Assembly: GCF_037893015.1 (NCBI RefSeq)
Contig: NC_133658.1
Span: forward strand, 281,714,993-281,778,992
Reading direction: 5' to 3'
Source of the DNA: Macrotis lagotis
Taxonomy: Eukaryota > Chordata > Mammalia > Peramelemorphia > Peramelidae
Length of the DNA: 64,000 nucleotides
Numbering within the stretch: position 1 is the stretch's first letter; each line of letters begins with the position of its first letter. This document shows positions 1 to 12,700 of this stretch, in pieces. The position numbers were made by a program, and so were the translations under genes. Under the pieces are notes generated by a model. The model searched no databases, was not told where the DNA came from, and was given only the letters and a program-made list of their open reading frames with translations.

Positions 1-82
1 TGAGCACATTCTCTACATCCAAAAAATGTTTCAAGGTACTGTCTCATAGTCTGCAAAACCACTTGGGGATTATCTTCAAAAC
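1..82 (-). CDS. QSOX2: QSOX2 exon 11, 5' part only (Erv CxxC motif)
   Basis: The exon is cut by the window edge. 82 bases complete Gly446 and encode residues 447-472, [26 protein letters not shown], plus two bases of the next codon. FFGCREC is the FAD-proximal redox pair of the Erv domain (the CxxC near residues 449-452 in QSOX1), here at 468-471. The acceptor TTATTCCTACAG|GT has only 23 bases of old intron before a SINE begins. Everything 3' of this point must be read from the neighbouring sequence. Confidence 0.95.
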
Positions 83-723
83 CTGTAGGAATAACACCAG
101 TTTTAGGGGCAGCTAGGTGGTGCAGTGGATAAAGCACTGGCCCTGAAGTCAGGAGTACCTGAGACACTTAATTGCCTAGCTGTGTGACCTTAGGCAAGTC
201 ACTTAAGCCCACTGCCTTAAATAAAATTTAAAAAATAAAAAAAAAGTAACACCAGCTTGACCACCTGCACATTATATATACAATTCTAAATATTTATTTG
301 TTGGTTGGTTCATCCACAATGGCAAGTCATGTAGAAAAAGAGAAACATTTTCAGTAAAACCAGCATCCTTTGCATAACATTTCAAAGCCAAACAACTCAA
401 TTTATTTTGTATTATGTATGTGATATGTGCCTGATAAAACCTGCATATCAGTGTTTAAACTCTATCATGCAAACATTTTTATGGGAAAATAGATTTTTCT
501 GAGCACCTGATACTCTTTGGAAGGCCCTTTCATGCTTTTAGAATACTAGAATACTCTCAAGCAGAAAGGAATTCCACACTTCCTTAAAAAATGACTTGAG
601 AACTAATGAGAAGTGCCATAGTATTTAAATGTCCTTCTTTATTGGAGGGTAAGAACTGCCTTTTTTTTGCTTGCATTTGTATTCCCAATCCTGAGCACAG
701 TGCTAGGTTCATAAGAAATGTTT

Positions 724-779
<56 letters not shown>

Positions 780-3700
780 GTAACAATCAAAAAGAAATGT
801 AATAAAGCTCTAAGAAGACCAACTCCAAAGTCAAGAGGAAGAAATGAAGATGATACTAAGTCAAAAATATATAATTCTCAAATTCTCAAAAGAGAATCAA
901 TTCTATATTGAATATTTCCATTAAACATCTAATATCAGAGACAGAACAAAAACCTACAAAGAAAGGACCTATGAGATTAAAATAGATTAAGCGTCAGTAT
1001 TAAAAGAAATGCTACACAATAATTTCAAAACAGTTTTTCTTAATCCATGCCATGAATTTGAAGTCAAATGAACTACATTATTGGGCAACATTTTATAGGA
1101 TTATGTATGTATGGTGCTTATTAAGGGAAAGTAGAGAATTCTTAAAATTTACTAATAATTTTACTACTTCTAGAGGGATGACAGTTTACATAATGGAGAG
1201 AACAGCTCCCACTTTAAAGATGCCTGATACTAATGATCATAATTCTTAGCTTATTTAATTTTTTTTTTTAGGATTTTGCAAGGCAAATGGGGTTAAGTGG
1301 CTTGCCCAAGGCCACACAGCTAGGTAATTAAGTGTCTGAGACCGGATTTGAACCCAGGTACTCCTGACTCCAGGGCCGGTGCTTTATCCACTATGCCACC
1401 TAGCCGCCCTGCTTATTTAATTTCAAATGAGCTAGAGGAGGTGAGAAGAGAGAAATTAAGAGTATATGGTAGACTTTTTGAGAAATTCTTTCAAATTTAG
1501 TCATTGAAATGTTAATATTAGTTAAGCTGCAAAACTTTTTATTTCTCTACATATTTTGATTTCTGTATATGTAAACATACATGTATTAATAGCATTTTCT
1601 AATTACATATAATGACAATTTTTAATATTAATTTTTTAAAAATTTCAAGTTCTAAATTATCTCCATTCCTTCCTTACTACCCCCTTGCTAAAATGCTAAG
1701 CAATTTGGAATAGGCTATGAATATGTAATCATGAAAAACATTTCAATATTAGTTATGTTCACACACATAAAATTTTAAAAGGCATTATAGGAAGAAACTT
1801 TTTAAAAAACATGCAATAACAAGCTTCTATTTTACTATGAAACGGCTACAATCAAGAAAAATGTCCTTGTTATGGTTTTCCCCTTCTGTAAACACAAAAA
1901 AGCTCTTTTTTTTTCAGGCTGTGAGCTAGATCTTCTATTAACATCTGCCATGTATCACTTTGTAATCTCCTCTTTTCTCTCTCCCACAAACTAGTGCAAA
2001 TTTAGGGTAACTCTAATCTTTAAAATGGACAAGAACCATAAAACCCTACCTGTGGTGGGGAGGATTAGGGAATGAATGCATCATGCTTTTTAGTAGATAG
2101 GATTTAAACATGCAATAAGGAGAGGAAAAACCTTCCAAGACATAATCCGGCTGTCTCAGACTGACCCAATTCTTTGGGTAGAAGAAACATTCATCACATA
2201 TCTGCTCTAATTTTTTACTAAGTTAACATATACTCTACAATTTCCTCTTTCTTAGATTTTAGAGGACTGGGTCAGTTTTGTAGTGATACAATACTAAGTG
2301 AAAATAAGATGCCAAATGGTTTTAGTTCATAATTTTTTTAATGGCATAAGGAAGGAAAAATGCCTTAATTAAGGGTATACTATGGACCAGGCTCTGTGCT
2401 AAGTGCTTTAGAAATATTATTTCAAGGGGAGGCTAGGTGGCGCAGTGGATAGAGCACCGGCCCTGGAGTCAGGAGTACCTGGGTTCAAATCCGGTCTCAG
2501 ACACTTAATATTTACCTGGCTGTGTGGCCTTGGGCAAGCCACTTAACCCCATTTGCCTTGCAAAAACCTAAATAAAATAAAATAAAATAAAGAAATATTT
2601 CATTTGTTCCTTAAAACAACCCTGGGAAGCCTGTGCTATTAGTTCCCTCACTTTACTGATGAAGAAAACTGAGGCAGGTAGAAGTTAAGTTACCTGTCTA
2701 GGTCACACAGCTATTAGCTGTCTAAGGGTAGATTGAAATCCAGGTTCTCTAGTCTTCAGGCCCAGTGCTCTTTGTACTAGGGTTGAAGGGCTTCTTTAAA
2801 AAAAGAAATGGTGGATGTATAGTGTGTAGTATAGTGTACAGTATAGTATAGTATATCGTATGTTATAGTATGGTATAGCATATAGTATAATATAGTTATA
2901 GCACAGCACAGTATATTATATAGTATAGTATTTAGTATAGTATAGTAGAGTATAATTAGTATGGAATAGTATACAGTACAGCATAGCATAGTATATAGTA
3001 TATAGCATAGTATAACATATAGTACAGTTAAATAGAGTATATAGTATAGTCAGTATAGTGTATAGCAAAATATAGCACAGTATATAGCATAGCATAGAAG
3101 TTGGTATAGTATAGTATATGGTATAGCATGTAATATATTGTATAGTACAGCACAGTATATAGGATATAGTCTAGTCTAGTTGTTAGTATATATATATAGT
3201 ATATAATATAGTATATAGCCTAGGTGGTATAGAATAGTATAGTATATAGTATAATATAGCATAGCATAAGATAGAATAGAATAGTAGCTTCCCTTGTGAC
3301 TCAAGCTATTCTATTTTTTTTTAAGCTTTTGCAAGGCAATGGGGTTAAGTGGCTTGCCCAAGGCCACACAGCCAGGTAATTATTAAGTGTCTGAGACCGG
3401 ATTTGAACCCAGGTACTCCTGACTCCAGGGCCGGTGCTCTATTCACTGCGCCACCTAGCTGCCCCCAACTCAAGCTATTCTAAACATCTCAACATTTCCA
3501 ATCCCTGTCCTGGATTCTCTTATTTTATACTATTTATTTTTACATATACAGACAAACACAGACACACAAACACACACGTCTTTCCCAGTCATCCACATCC
3601 CTACACACTCCTCCTCTACAAACACCTCTGGTGCCTACTTAGTTGGAAGTTATTTCTCATTTCTAAATTTCTTTTTTGTCTTTGCATAAGAAATTTGTGT

Positions 3701-6700
3701 TTTTTTTATGTTTAGGCATATGTTTATGTTTAGTCATATTTCTAGTCAAGCATAAATGTATATGCTTCCTAGAAACTTTAGATGGAGAGTGTTGACATAG
3801 AAATGTTTTTTTCATGGAGTGAACTTATAAACAAGTATGTAGTTTTGACTGAAATTGAGTTCACTGTGGTTTAGTAATATCCAAAGCTTAAAGTTTTTGT
3901 GGCATTTTAATTTAACTTCTTTGCATTTATCTATATCTGAGTGATTTGTATGTATTCATATCAAGAATGTGATCAAAGGATCACAGTCAGAAGATGATCT
4001 AGTACAATCTCCTTATTAATGAGTAAATAGAGGGACACCTAGAGGAGGGAAATGAATAACTCAGCTTCTCTCTGGCAAGTAAACATAAATATATAACTCT
4101 GAATCATTCTCCTATTTTCCTATTATTCTATTTGCCTCATATATGAATATTTTCTTTTTCTCATACAAAAGGTTTCCTTCCTTAACTTAAAAATTGGATT
4201 TCTGTGGTTTAGCTTAACATTCCAGAATAAGATTTGGTCTGACTTTCATAGTACTTTTTAGTATAGTGCAGTGCAGTACAGTATAGTATAGTGTAGTATA
4301 GTATAGATACATAGACTATTGTGATCCTGTGAATGTCTAGTTCCACACACCCAGAATTATTTCACTTAGAATTTGTATGTACTTATCTATGTACATGCTG
4401 CTTCACTGAATAGAATGTTAAGCTCCTTGAGAGCAGGAACTCCTTTTACTTTATCTCCATAATCTCAGTAGCAGCTCTGATAGTCAACAAATATTTATTA
4501 ATCACCCACTCTGTACCAGACACCATGCTAAACTAAATAATGGTGGTACAAAGAAATGTGAAAGACAGTCTTTATTCTCAAAGAGCTCACAATCTAATGG
4601 GAAAGACATGTCAACAACTAGGTACAAATAATTATGCAGGATAAACTAGAAAAACTGGATAAACTTCATCAATAAATGGAAGGTACTACAAGGATTAAGA
4701 AGGGCTTACTTTTTGTAAAAATAAGGATTTTAGTTGGGACTTGAATAGGAAGATGGAGAACCTTGTACAATGAACAGCAAGGAGTGTGATCAATAAATAG
4801 TACCTTTAGTTTCTGTTTGAGAGGAGGTATGAACCCCACAGGGTCTCACCTGGAAGACTCATCTCTTTCTACAACATAATTCCTCTTCAAGTCTTATAAA
4901 AATTTCTGCCTCTGTGTAAGATTAATGGACCTGAGTCCTAAATAGCTAGGAAATGAACTATTCCTTTGACTGTCAGGAGAATTTCTATAAACTGAAAAGC
5001 TGACAAAATTCTAAATCCATGAAATCCAGGACTTTTTTCAATGATTTGGTCAACATAAAATCAATCAATCAATAAATCAATACACAATAATTTAGAAGTC
5101 ATGTGCTATTCCAGGTATCACACTAGAAACTGAGGTTGCAAAGACAAAGGTGAAAGTATATGCCCTCAAAGAATTTGCATTCTATTGGAATGGGCAATCC
5201 ATACAAGACCAGACACAAAATATATGCAAGATGATGGGGGCAGAGGAGAGAGGCACCAGTAGCTAGCAGGATTAGGAAAGACTTATTGGAGAAGGTAGAG
5301 CTTGACCTGAGTCTTTTGGGGGGGGGCAGAGGTTGCAAGGCAATGGGGTTAAGTGCCCCTAAGGTCATGCAATAAATATTAAGTATCTGAGGCTGGATTT
5401 GAACTCAGATCCTCCTAACTCCAGGCCTGGTGCTCTATCCACTGTGCCACCTAGCTGTCCCTTGAGCTGCGTCCTGAAAGACATTAGGAATTAAAGAGGT
5501 GGAGGTGAGGAGGAAATACATTTCAGGCATTTGGGACAGTAAGCCAGGCTTATAGATGGGAAAAGGAGCACTGTGTCTTAGGAATAGAAAGTCAGCTATT
5601 CTGACTGGAATGCAGACTAGGTGAAGGGGAATACCATATAAGAAGGCTAGAAAAGCAGCTTTAAAAAGGGGCTTTAAATGTGTGTCTACCTCATCAAAGA
5701 TTTCATAGGAACTATTAGTGTTTATTGAAGAGGATAGTATCATGGTCAGACTTGAACTTTAGGAAAAACATTTTGGAAGCTGTGTGGAATGGACCAAGGT
5801 TTGAGGCAGGGAGACTGATCAGTAAGGAAACAGTAAGTCCCTCTACTTCCCTGGATCTCAGTTTCCTCAGCTATAAAATGGGGGGGACGACGACACAAAA
5901 TTACTTAAAGCTCAACTAAGATAATGCATATAAAGTGCTTTGCAAATTATAAAGGGCCATAGAAATGCCAGTTGGTATTATTATATAAGTGTTGGCTGAC
6001 TCTTTCCTAAAAATATCATTGTTCAAATCGATTTTGCAACTTTGTAATTTTCCTAGTTGTAGTGATACTCCATAATATGTCACTCAAAAAGATAAACCTC
6101 CCCAAGTCTCTATCGCTTTTCTTTATAACTTCCTTCTAATAGGCTTTTCACGCTCATGATGGAATTGGATGGAAGCAGAAATTCAACTCATTCCAGAACG
6201 AAGTCCTCAATTTTAATTTTGCCAGATGAATTTAGGAGTTACTATTACTTGTCTTGGTTAAGTTGAGAACAAAATAACTATGTCTAATTTTCTGATGCCC
6301 AGAAAATTAAATGACTAGATTATTCATGATCCCCAAACATAAGTTTTGGTTATAGTCAACAATCACTTAGCCATCACTTGTCACATACCTGTGTTGGCCA
6401 AAGCTCTTGGACGAACCACAGCTTGAACGGATAAAGCGTGGAAAAGTTTCCAAAGAGAACAAGTGTAACCTCTTAACTCTGGTCTGCTTCCTTGACATCC
6501 AACCCATTTAACATGATTAGTTAGAAATATTCCAGAAATCTGAAAAAGAATTTATAATGTTTTGTTTTTAAATCACACTAATATTAATCTGCATTTAGTT
6601 ACATGACTGACATTCTTTAAAATACACAGAAATTGGGGTGGCTAGGTGGCACAGTAGATAGAGCAGTGGCCCTGGAGTCAGGAGTACCTGAGTTCAAATC

Positions 6701-9700
6701 CGGCCTCAGACACTTAATAATTACCTAGCAGTATGGCCTTGGGCAAGCCACTAAACCCCATTGCCTTGCAAAAAATAAAAAAATAAAATAAAATACACAG
6801 AAATGATTTGTTCTCTATCAATGGGACTTAAGATTTATCATATATACCTATGTGTCTTACTAAAGTAACAGTATTATTTCTGAAAGTTATTACTACTGCC
6901 TCAACAAATTATCATTTCTCTTAGATTTCATGCAACACAGAAGAAAAATAAAAGTACAAATCATAATTATTATAAAATCTCCAGAGAGCTTTTTGAAGAA
7001 CAAGCTGATGAGAAAATATTATAAACAGCCAATAATAAAACTATAACAATTGGGAAGTCATGGTTATGAAAAGAGAATTATTAAATGTCCTTTCCATCAC
7101 TAAAAAATACAAGCCACTGCTAATAAATTATTATTTTTTTAGGTTGGTTTTTTTTTCAAGGCAATGGGGTTAAGTGGCTTGGCCAAGGTCACACTGCTAG
7201 GTAATTATTAAGTGTCTCAGGCCGGATTTGAACTCAGGTACTCCTGACTCCAGGGCCAGTGCTCTATCCACTGTGCCACCTAAATGCCCCATGCTAATAA
7301 ATTACTTTAAGGGAAGTTTGAATATTTCATCAGTTAATTAAAGTTTAGCCTAATTATTTCACTCTCACTAATTTCTACTTTTAGAAAAATAGATATTAAA
7401 CGATACATATGTTTGTATGTATAAAATTTCATTATCTATCCAGCATTATATATTCAAATTAGTGTACAGCAAACACTGCTGAGAACTTAAGCTTGTAAGA
7501 TACTTTGAAAGCACCTTAAGGCAGAAAATAGATTTTTATTTTTAACAATGAAACTGACAAACTTCACTGGGTAAAGAAACTGAGCAAAGCACATTATTAC
7601 TAAGAGTTAATGGATGAAAATGTAATTAGAAAACTAATACATACTTTGTGGACATTTTGGCAAATATGGCATTTTGTTTAATTCAAGCTATTAAAATATT
7701 TGTTTGGCAAAAAGAAATCATTTATCTAGAAGAGTAAGGATAAATGATGAAAAATTCTACCTGAATATCAACTAAATGAGGAAACTTTTATGCGTCAATG
7801 AATATTCAATTCTAAATGTAATGTTCTGATTTCTCTGAAGCTATATTAGTTACCTAAATCATATTCTGAACAAGAGGGGCAGCTTCAAATAAGTTAGTGG
7901 ATCATTATTGCTTTTAAAAGGTCCTAGCACTGCAGTCAAATACAAATTTTTAAATTTGAAAATTTAATTATTTAGTATATGAAATTAATTTTCCACTAAG
8001 ATATGAAATTGAGAAATACTGAAAAGATATTTGCTAGTTTTCAGAAGAACTGCATTTGAATCCCCATCTGCTGCTGGCTTATCTGTGTGATTTTAGACAA
8101 ATCATTTAACTTCTTGGGCCTGCATTTCATTATCTATTAAATAAGGGAGATGTTCTAAATGTCCTCTAGGGTCCCTTAAGCTTATTGAAACTTAGGACAA
8201 AAAGGGTTCTATCACCTTTGTTTGTCTTGATGTTTAAAATGTTAAGATACTGTCCATCTGGCCAAAGGTGAAGGGAGAGGAGGAAAGAATATATAAACCC
8301 ATAATAGTTTTCAATATATTTGGGACTTTGTAAAAGTGACTTTCTTGATCTTCCATTATGGCCAAAGCATAATACATTCAAAAACATTTTTCCTCCATCT
8401 GTCTTGTAGAATACCAGACTCTGGTGGGTTAGGTTGGAGAGCTGCTCCATAGATATCAGACAGGAACCCTAGAAGCAATGCTCTTATCTCCCTAACTGTA
8501 ATGCATCTCCTCTTAGTTTAGAATATAGAATTAGAATTTACCCGCATTTTATTATTGACCAGGTCCAGGATTGCATTGTAAGGAATTTTGTCCAGAGGAA
8601 GGCTAACCAACCACTCCTGTAAAGTTTCCAATAATTTCACCACAGGTTGGCGGCCAGGAAATAGCTGAAAAAGATGAATGCCCATAACCACATGATTAAC
8701 TGAGGAAAAAATTCCAGCAAAACTCTTGCAAAGAGAAGTTTTGATCAGTATTTTTCAATTACTTCTATTTATTTGGCTTTCTTAATTCTGAATCTTTGTA
8801 TAAATGAAATGAAATATAAGTCTTGCTAAGCAAGAGAATAGCTTTAGGAGGTTTTAATATAATAAATAGTCTCTTCAAGTCAATAGTTTTATTGAAGAGA
8901 GGGCAAGGGAAATCTAAGCTATGATGGTATGAACCTGTCTATCTAGAACTTTCCCCCAGATTAAATTCACTGAGAAGTTATGGGTCACACCAATTTCCTT
9001 CCAGTTTCCAGTGGATATAACATCATCCTTCCCTTTATATTTTAAGCAGCTGCCCAGCTCCATTAAAATAGCTGTCTCATTTTCACTGAGAGAGCTACTT
9101 TACAACAACAAATGAAATGATCTCTGAATATGGTTTATTTATCAAATTGTCAAGTGCTTTCCCAGGTCTATCTGAAATAACAGCTCACTTATTTATGTGA
9201 TATTCTTTGTGATAAAACAGCTGCTAATTCCTCCTTTCCACTCAGGGCCTCTGGTGCTTTTTAGTTCTTGGCTCCTTTGCTATCACTATTTAAATCGCTG
9301 ATCAGCAAGTATGGCTAGCATATCTATGCCATCTTTTTCATGCTGTTCTGAGTATGTCAACTTAAATTAAAGACATCAAAAATTATTTTTGTACAAAAAA
9401 TCTATTAGGTATCATTAATAAGTGGAATATATGCCCTCTACTTAGGGATCTATACCAAATGAGAATCTTGGTACAAGAATACAATAAAAGTATCTACAAG
9501 GACTATTAAAACTAAAATCATAACAAACCAAATATCAATTTTTTATTTAATAACACTAGGAAATATTGTAGATCAGGGTATGGAAAAATGTGTGTTGTAA
9601 GCACTATAATTTATTTACTAGCAATTTTTAAATCATCTTAACATCCTTGTTTCCAAGGTAAAATACAGTTTTCACTGTGAACGTAAGAGCTATTCAGACC

Positions 9701-12700
9701 ACATACGTAAGACCCACAGAAAAATACATGTTTCAAAATGAAAGGGAAAAAGTGAGAAAAAGATGGAGAGTAAACAAGGACATGCAATGAGACAAGAACA
9801 GTCAGGATTTGCTAATAGCTATGCAATAAAATTGAATCATCTGGCCAGGATCCATCAGAAAGAATGAAGGCTATTTGGAGGATAACATGATGAACAGATT
9901 AGTGCTACACTTTCTTAAAGGAAATGAGGGCAGCTAGAGATTTTTTTTACTACTGAGTGCTGCTATGAGGAAAAACCTGTGTATGACTGATTTTCACATA
10001 CTTGATATTTGAAATATATTGCATAAAGCTCATTATTGTTTGAATCACAATCCATTTGTTTTGTTTTTTAAATTCATAACATAAAAATGAATTCAGATTT
10101 CCCAAAATGCCTTGTTAATGAAGAGTCTATTAGGCAAAATTTTTTGGCATCTATGTGGTAAAATACTCCTATTATCATAAAATTAAAAGAAATATCATGT
10201 CATCTAGTTCAATCTCCCACATCACACAGGTATTCCTTTATAATATCTCTTGATAATAAGAAATAATTATCTTACCAGGCAACCCAGTCCATTTTTGAAG
10301 AATTTTATAAACTGTTATAAAATATTTTATATTAAAGAACAGTTAAAATCTATCTCTATGTAACATTCACATGAATTGGTCCTAAGTTATGCCCTCTTGG
10401 AGTTACAAATGAGTAAATTTAATGCTTGGGTGATGGTTGAACTAGAAGGCTTTGAATGGTTTCATTTAACTCTAGTATCTTCTAGTTCTAATACCTCTCA
10501 GATGGTAGTCCTTCAAATATCAGAAGATAACTATTATGTCTTCTTGTTATCTCTTCTCCATTGTTTTCCATTTCTAACTTCAACATTTCCTCATGTGACA
10601 TGATCTCTATATCCCTTATTCTCCTAGTCACTCATCTCCTGAAACGCTCCACTTGACTCACAGACTTCAAAATGCAGGACCCAAAATTCAATAAAATAGT
10701 CCAGAAGCCTTCTCAACAGTCCAGAACTATTTTCTACCTAACAAAGCACTTGCTTAGAACCATTTCATAAATGACTAAATTAGAGAAGAGGAAAAAGAGG
10801 TATATTGTTTTGTATAGTTTTAAAAGTAAGTTAAAGTAGATTGGCAGATGTATAGCAGAAGTTTATTGAAAAGTTAACAAGGATGGAATCTTTAAACTCT
10901 TTTGGGAATTACACTGTAATCTGAAAAGAAACACCACTAAATCTAATAAAAAAAAGAGCCTGAAATTTAACAAATTCTCATTATTATCAGGAAATAATTT
11001 TCCTTTAAGGGGAATTCAGAAATCATTTCTCCTCCATGTTTTAGCAAGGTCCTAAAAAAGATAATCCAGGGTTTTTATTGATTTGGGATATCTTCTTCCC
11101 AATTTAGAATAATCCATCATAGCCAAAAGAATAATTCTTTGCATTGGAAATCCAGTAAATGTCCTTCAATTGGGGAATGGCTTAGCAAACTGTGGTATAT
11201 GTATGTCATGGAACACTATTGTTCTATTAGAAAACAAGAGGGACGGGATTTCAGGGAAACCTGGAGGGATTTGCATGAACTGATGCTGAGTGAGATGAGT
11301 AGAACCAGAAAAACACCATACACCCTAACAGCAACATGGGAGTGATGTTCAACCTTGAAGGATTTGCTCATTCCATCAGGGCAACAATCGGGAACAATTT
11401 TGGGCTGTCTGCAAAGGAGAGTACCATCTGTATCCAGATAAGGAGCTGTGGAGTTTGAACAAAGTACAAGAACTATTCCCTTTAATTTAGAAAAAAAAAA
11501 CAGATAGCTTATTGTCTGATCTTGTTACCTCTTAGACTTCTCTTCTCTTTAAGGATAGATTTCTCTCTCATCATACCCAATTTGGATCAAGGTACAACAT
11601 GGAAACAAAGTAAAGACTGACAGAGTGCTCTCTGTGGGGGGGGAGGGGGGAGGGAAGCAAAATTGGGGGAAAATGTAAAACTCAAATAATATCTTTAATA
11701 AATTAAAATAAAAAAAGAAATAAAAAAAGAGATTCACTAAAAAAAAAAAGAATAATTCTTTGCTTTCTCATTTGTAAAAATGCAAATCTTTACTTGGGGA
11801 CTGAGCCTCTAAGAGCCAAATTCATGAATCTTAACAATTTACTTCATATAGAAGTATCCCCCTTTAGGGGACGAAATTCTTTACTAAGACTTACTTGCTT
11901 TAAACATTATGCAGAAAAATCTTAGACCTTAGGACTCTACTAAACCATCTGAAATTGTCATATTGGTAACTTTTGGTGACTAAAGATCAGTAAGTAATGA
12001 ATTCTTATCTATTGTGGGGGGAGGTGGAGGGAGGAGAAAGGAAAGAAAAATTTAAATAAAATATCAAATGGTAGGATATCAACTTTTGTTTGTTCTAATA
12101 CATTTTCCAGGCAACTTTATTGTGGCTTCAAGGAAAGATTTTGATTGTTTGTTTTAAATTAATTAATTCAGAAACTGAGTAAATAAATTTTAACAAGAAG
12201 CAGCAGAAAGTTACTAACAGAAATGGGGGAGGGGAAAGGGGTAATTGAACTTCTCAGTTTGGTCCAGAAACAGTAGCAGCTTCTAGCTTGGTCTCTGATC
12301 TATGAACTATTCAAAGCTGAGATAGTAATGACAGAGATAAAAACAAGGGATTTGGAGGTAAGAGGAAGTATGTTCTAAGTCCAGTCCTGATACTAGCTAG
12401 TAGTGTGACCTTAGACAAGTTATTTGACTTTTATGACTTTATTTTCTCATTTGTAAAAATGCAAATAATACCTGCAATATCCACTTCTCTGGATTGTTAT
12501 GAGGAAAATATTTTGCAAATCTTAAAGCAATACTTATGTGAATTAAGCACACATAATTATGAATACACACAATTAATTTTTCTTGCTTACTGACCTTGAG
12601 AATAGCTGAATTATGAACACATAATTTTTCTTGTTTATGAATACACACAATTAATTTTTCTTGCTTACTGACCCTAAAAATAACTGAAAAATGGTTCTTA

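Noticed and set aside
101..190. tRNA gene suggested by box-like sequences in the SINEs
   Set aside because: The copies are dispersed, carry A-rich tails and target duplications, and cannot fold as a complete tRNA: they are SINEs.
2813..3290. CRISPR-like or regulatory repeat array
   Set aside because: Units are five bases with no spacers; it is a decayed simple repeat in vertebrate intron DNA.
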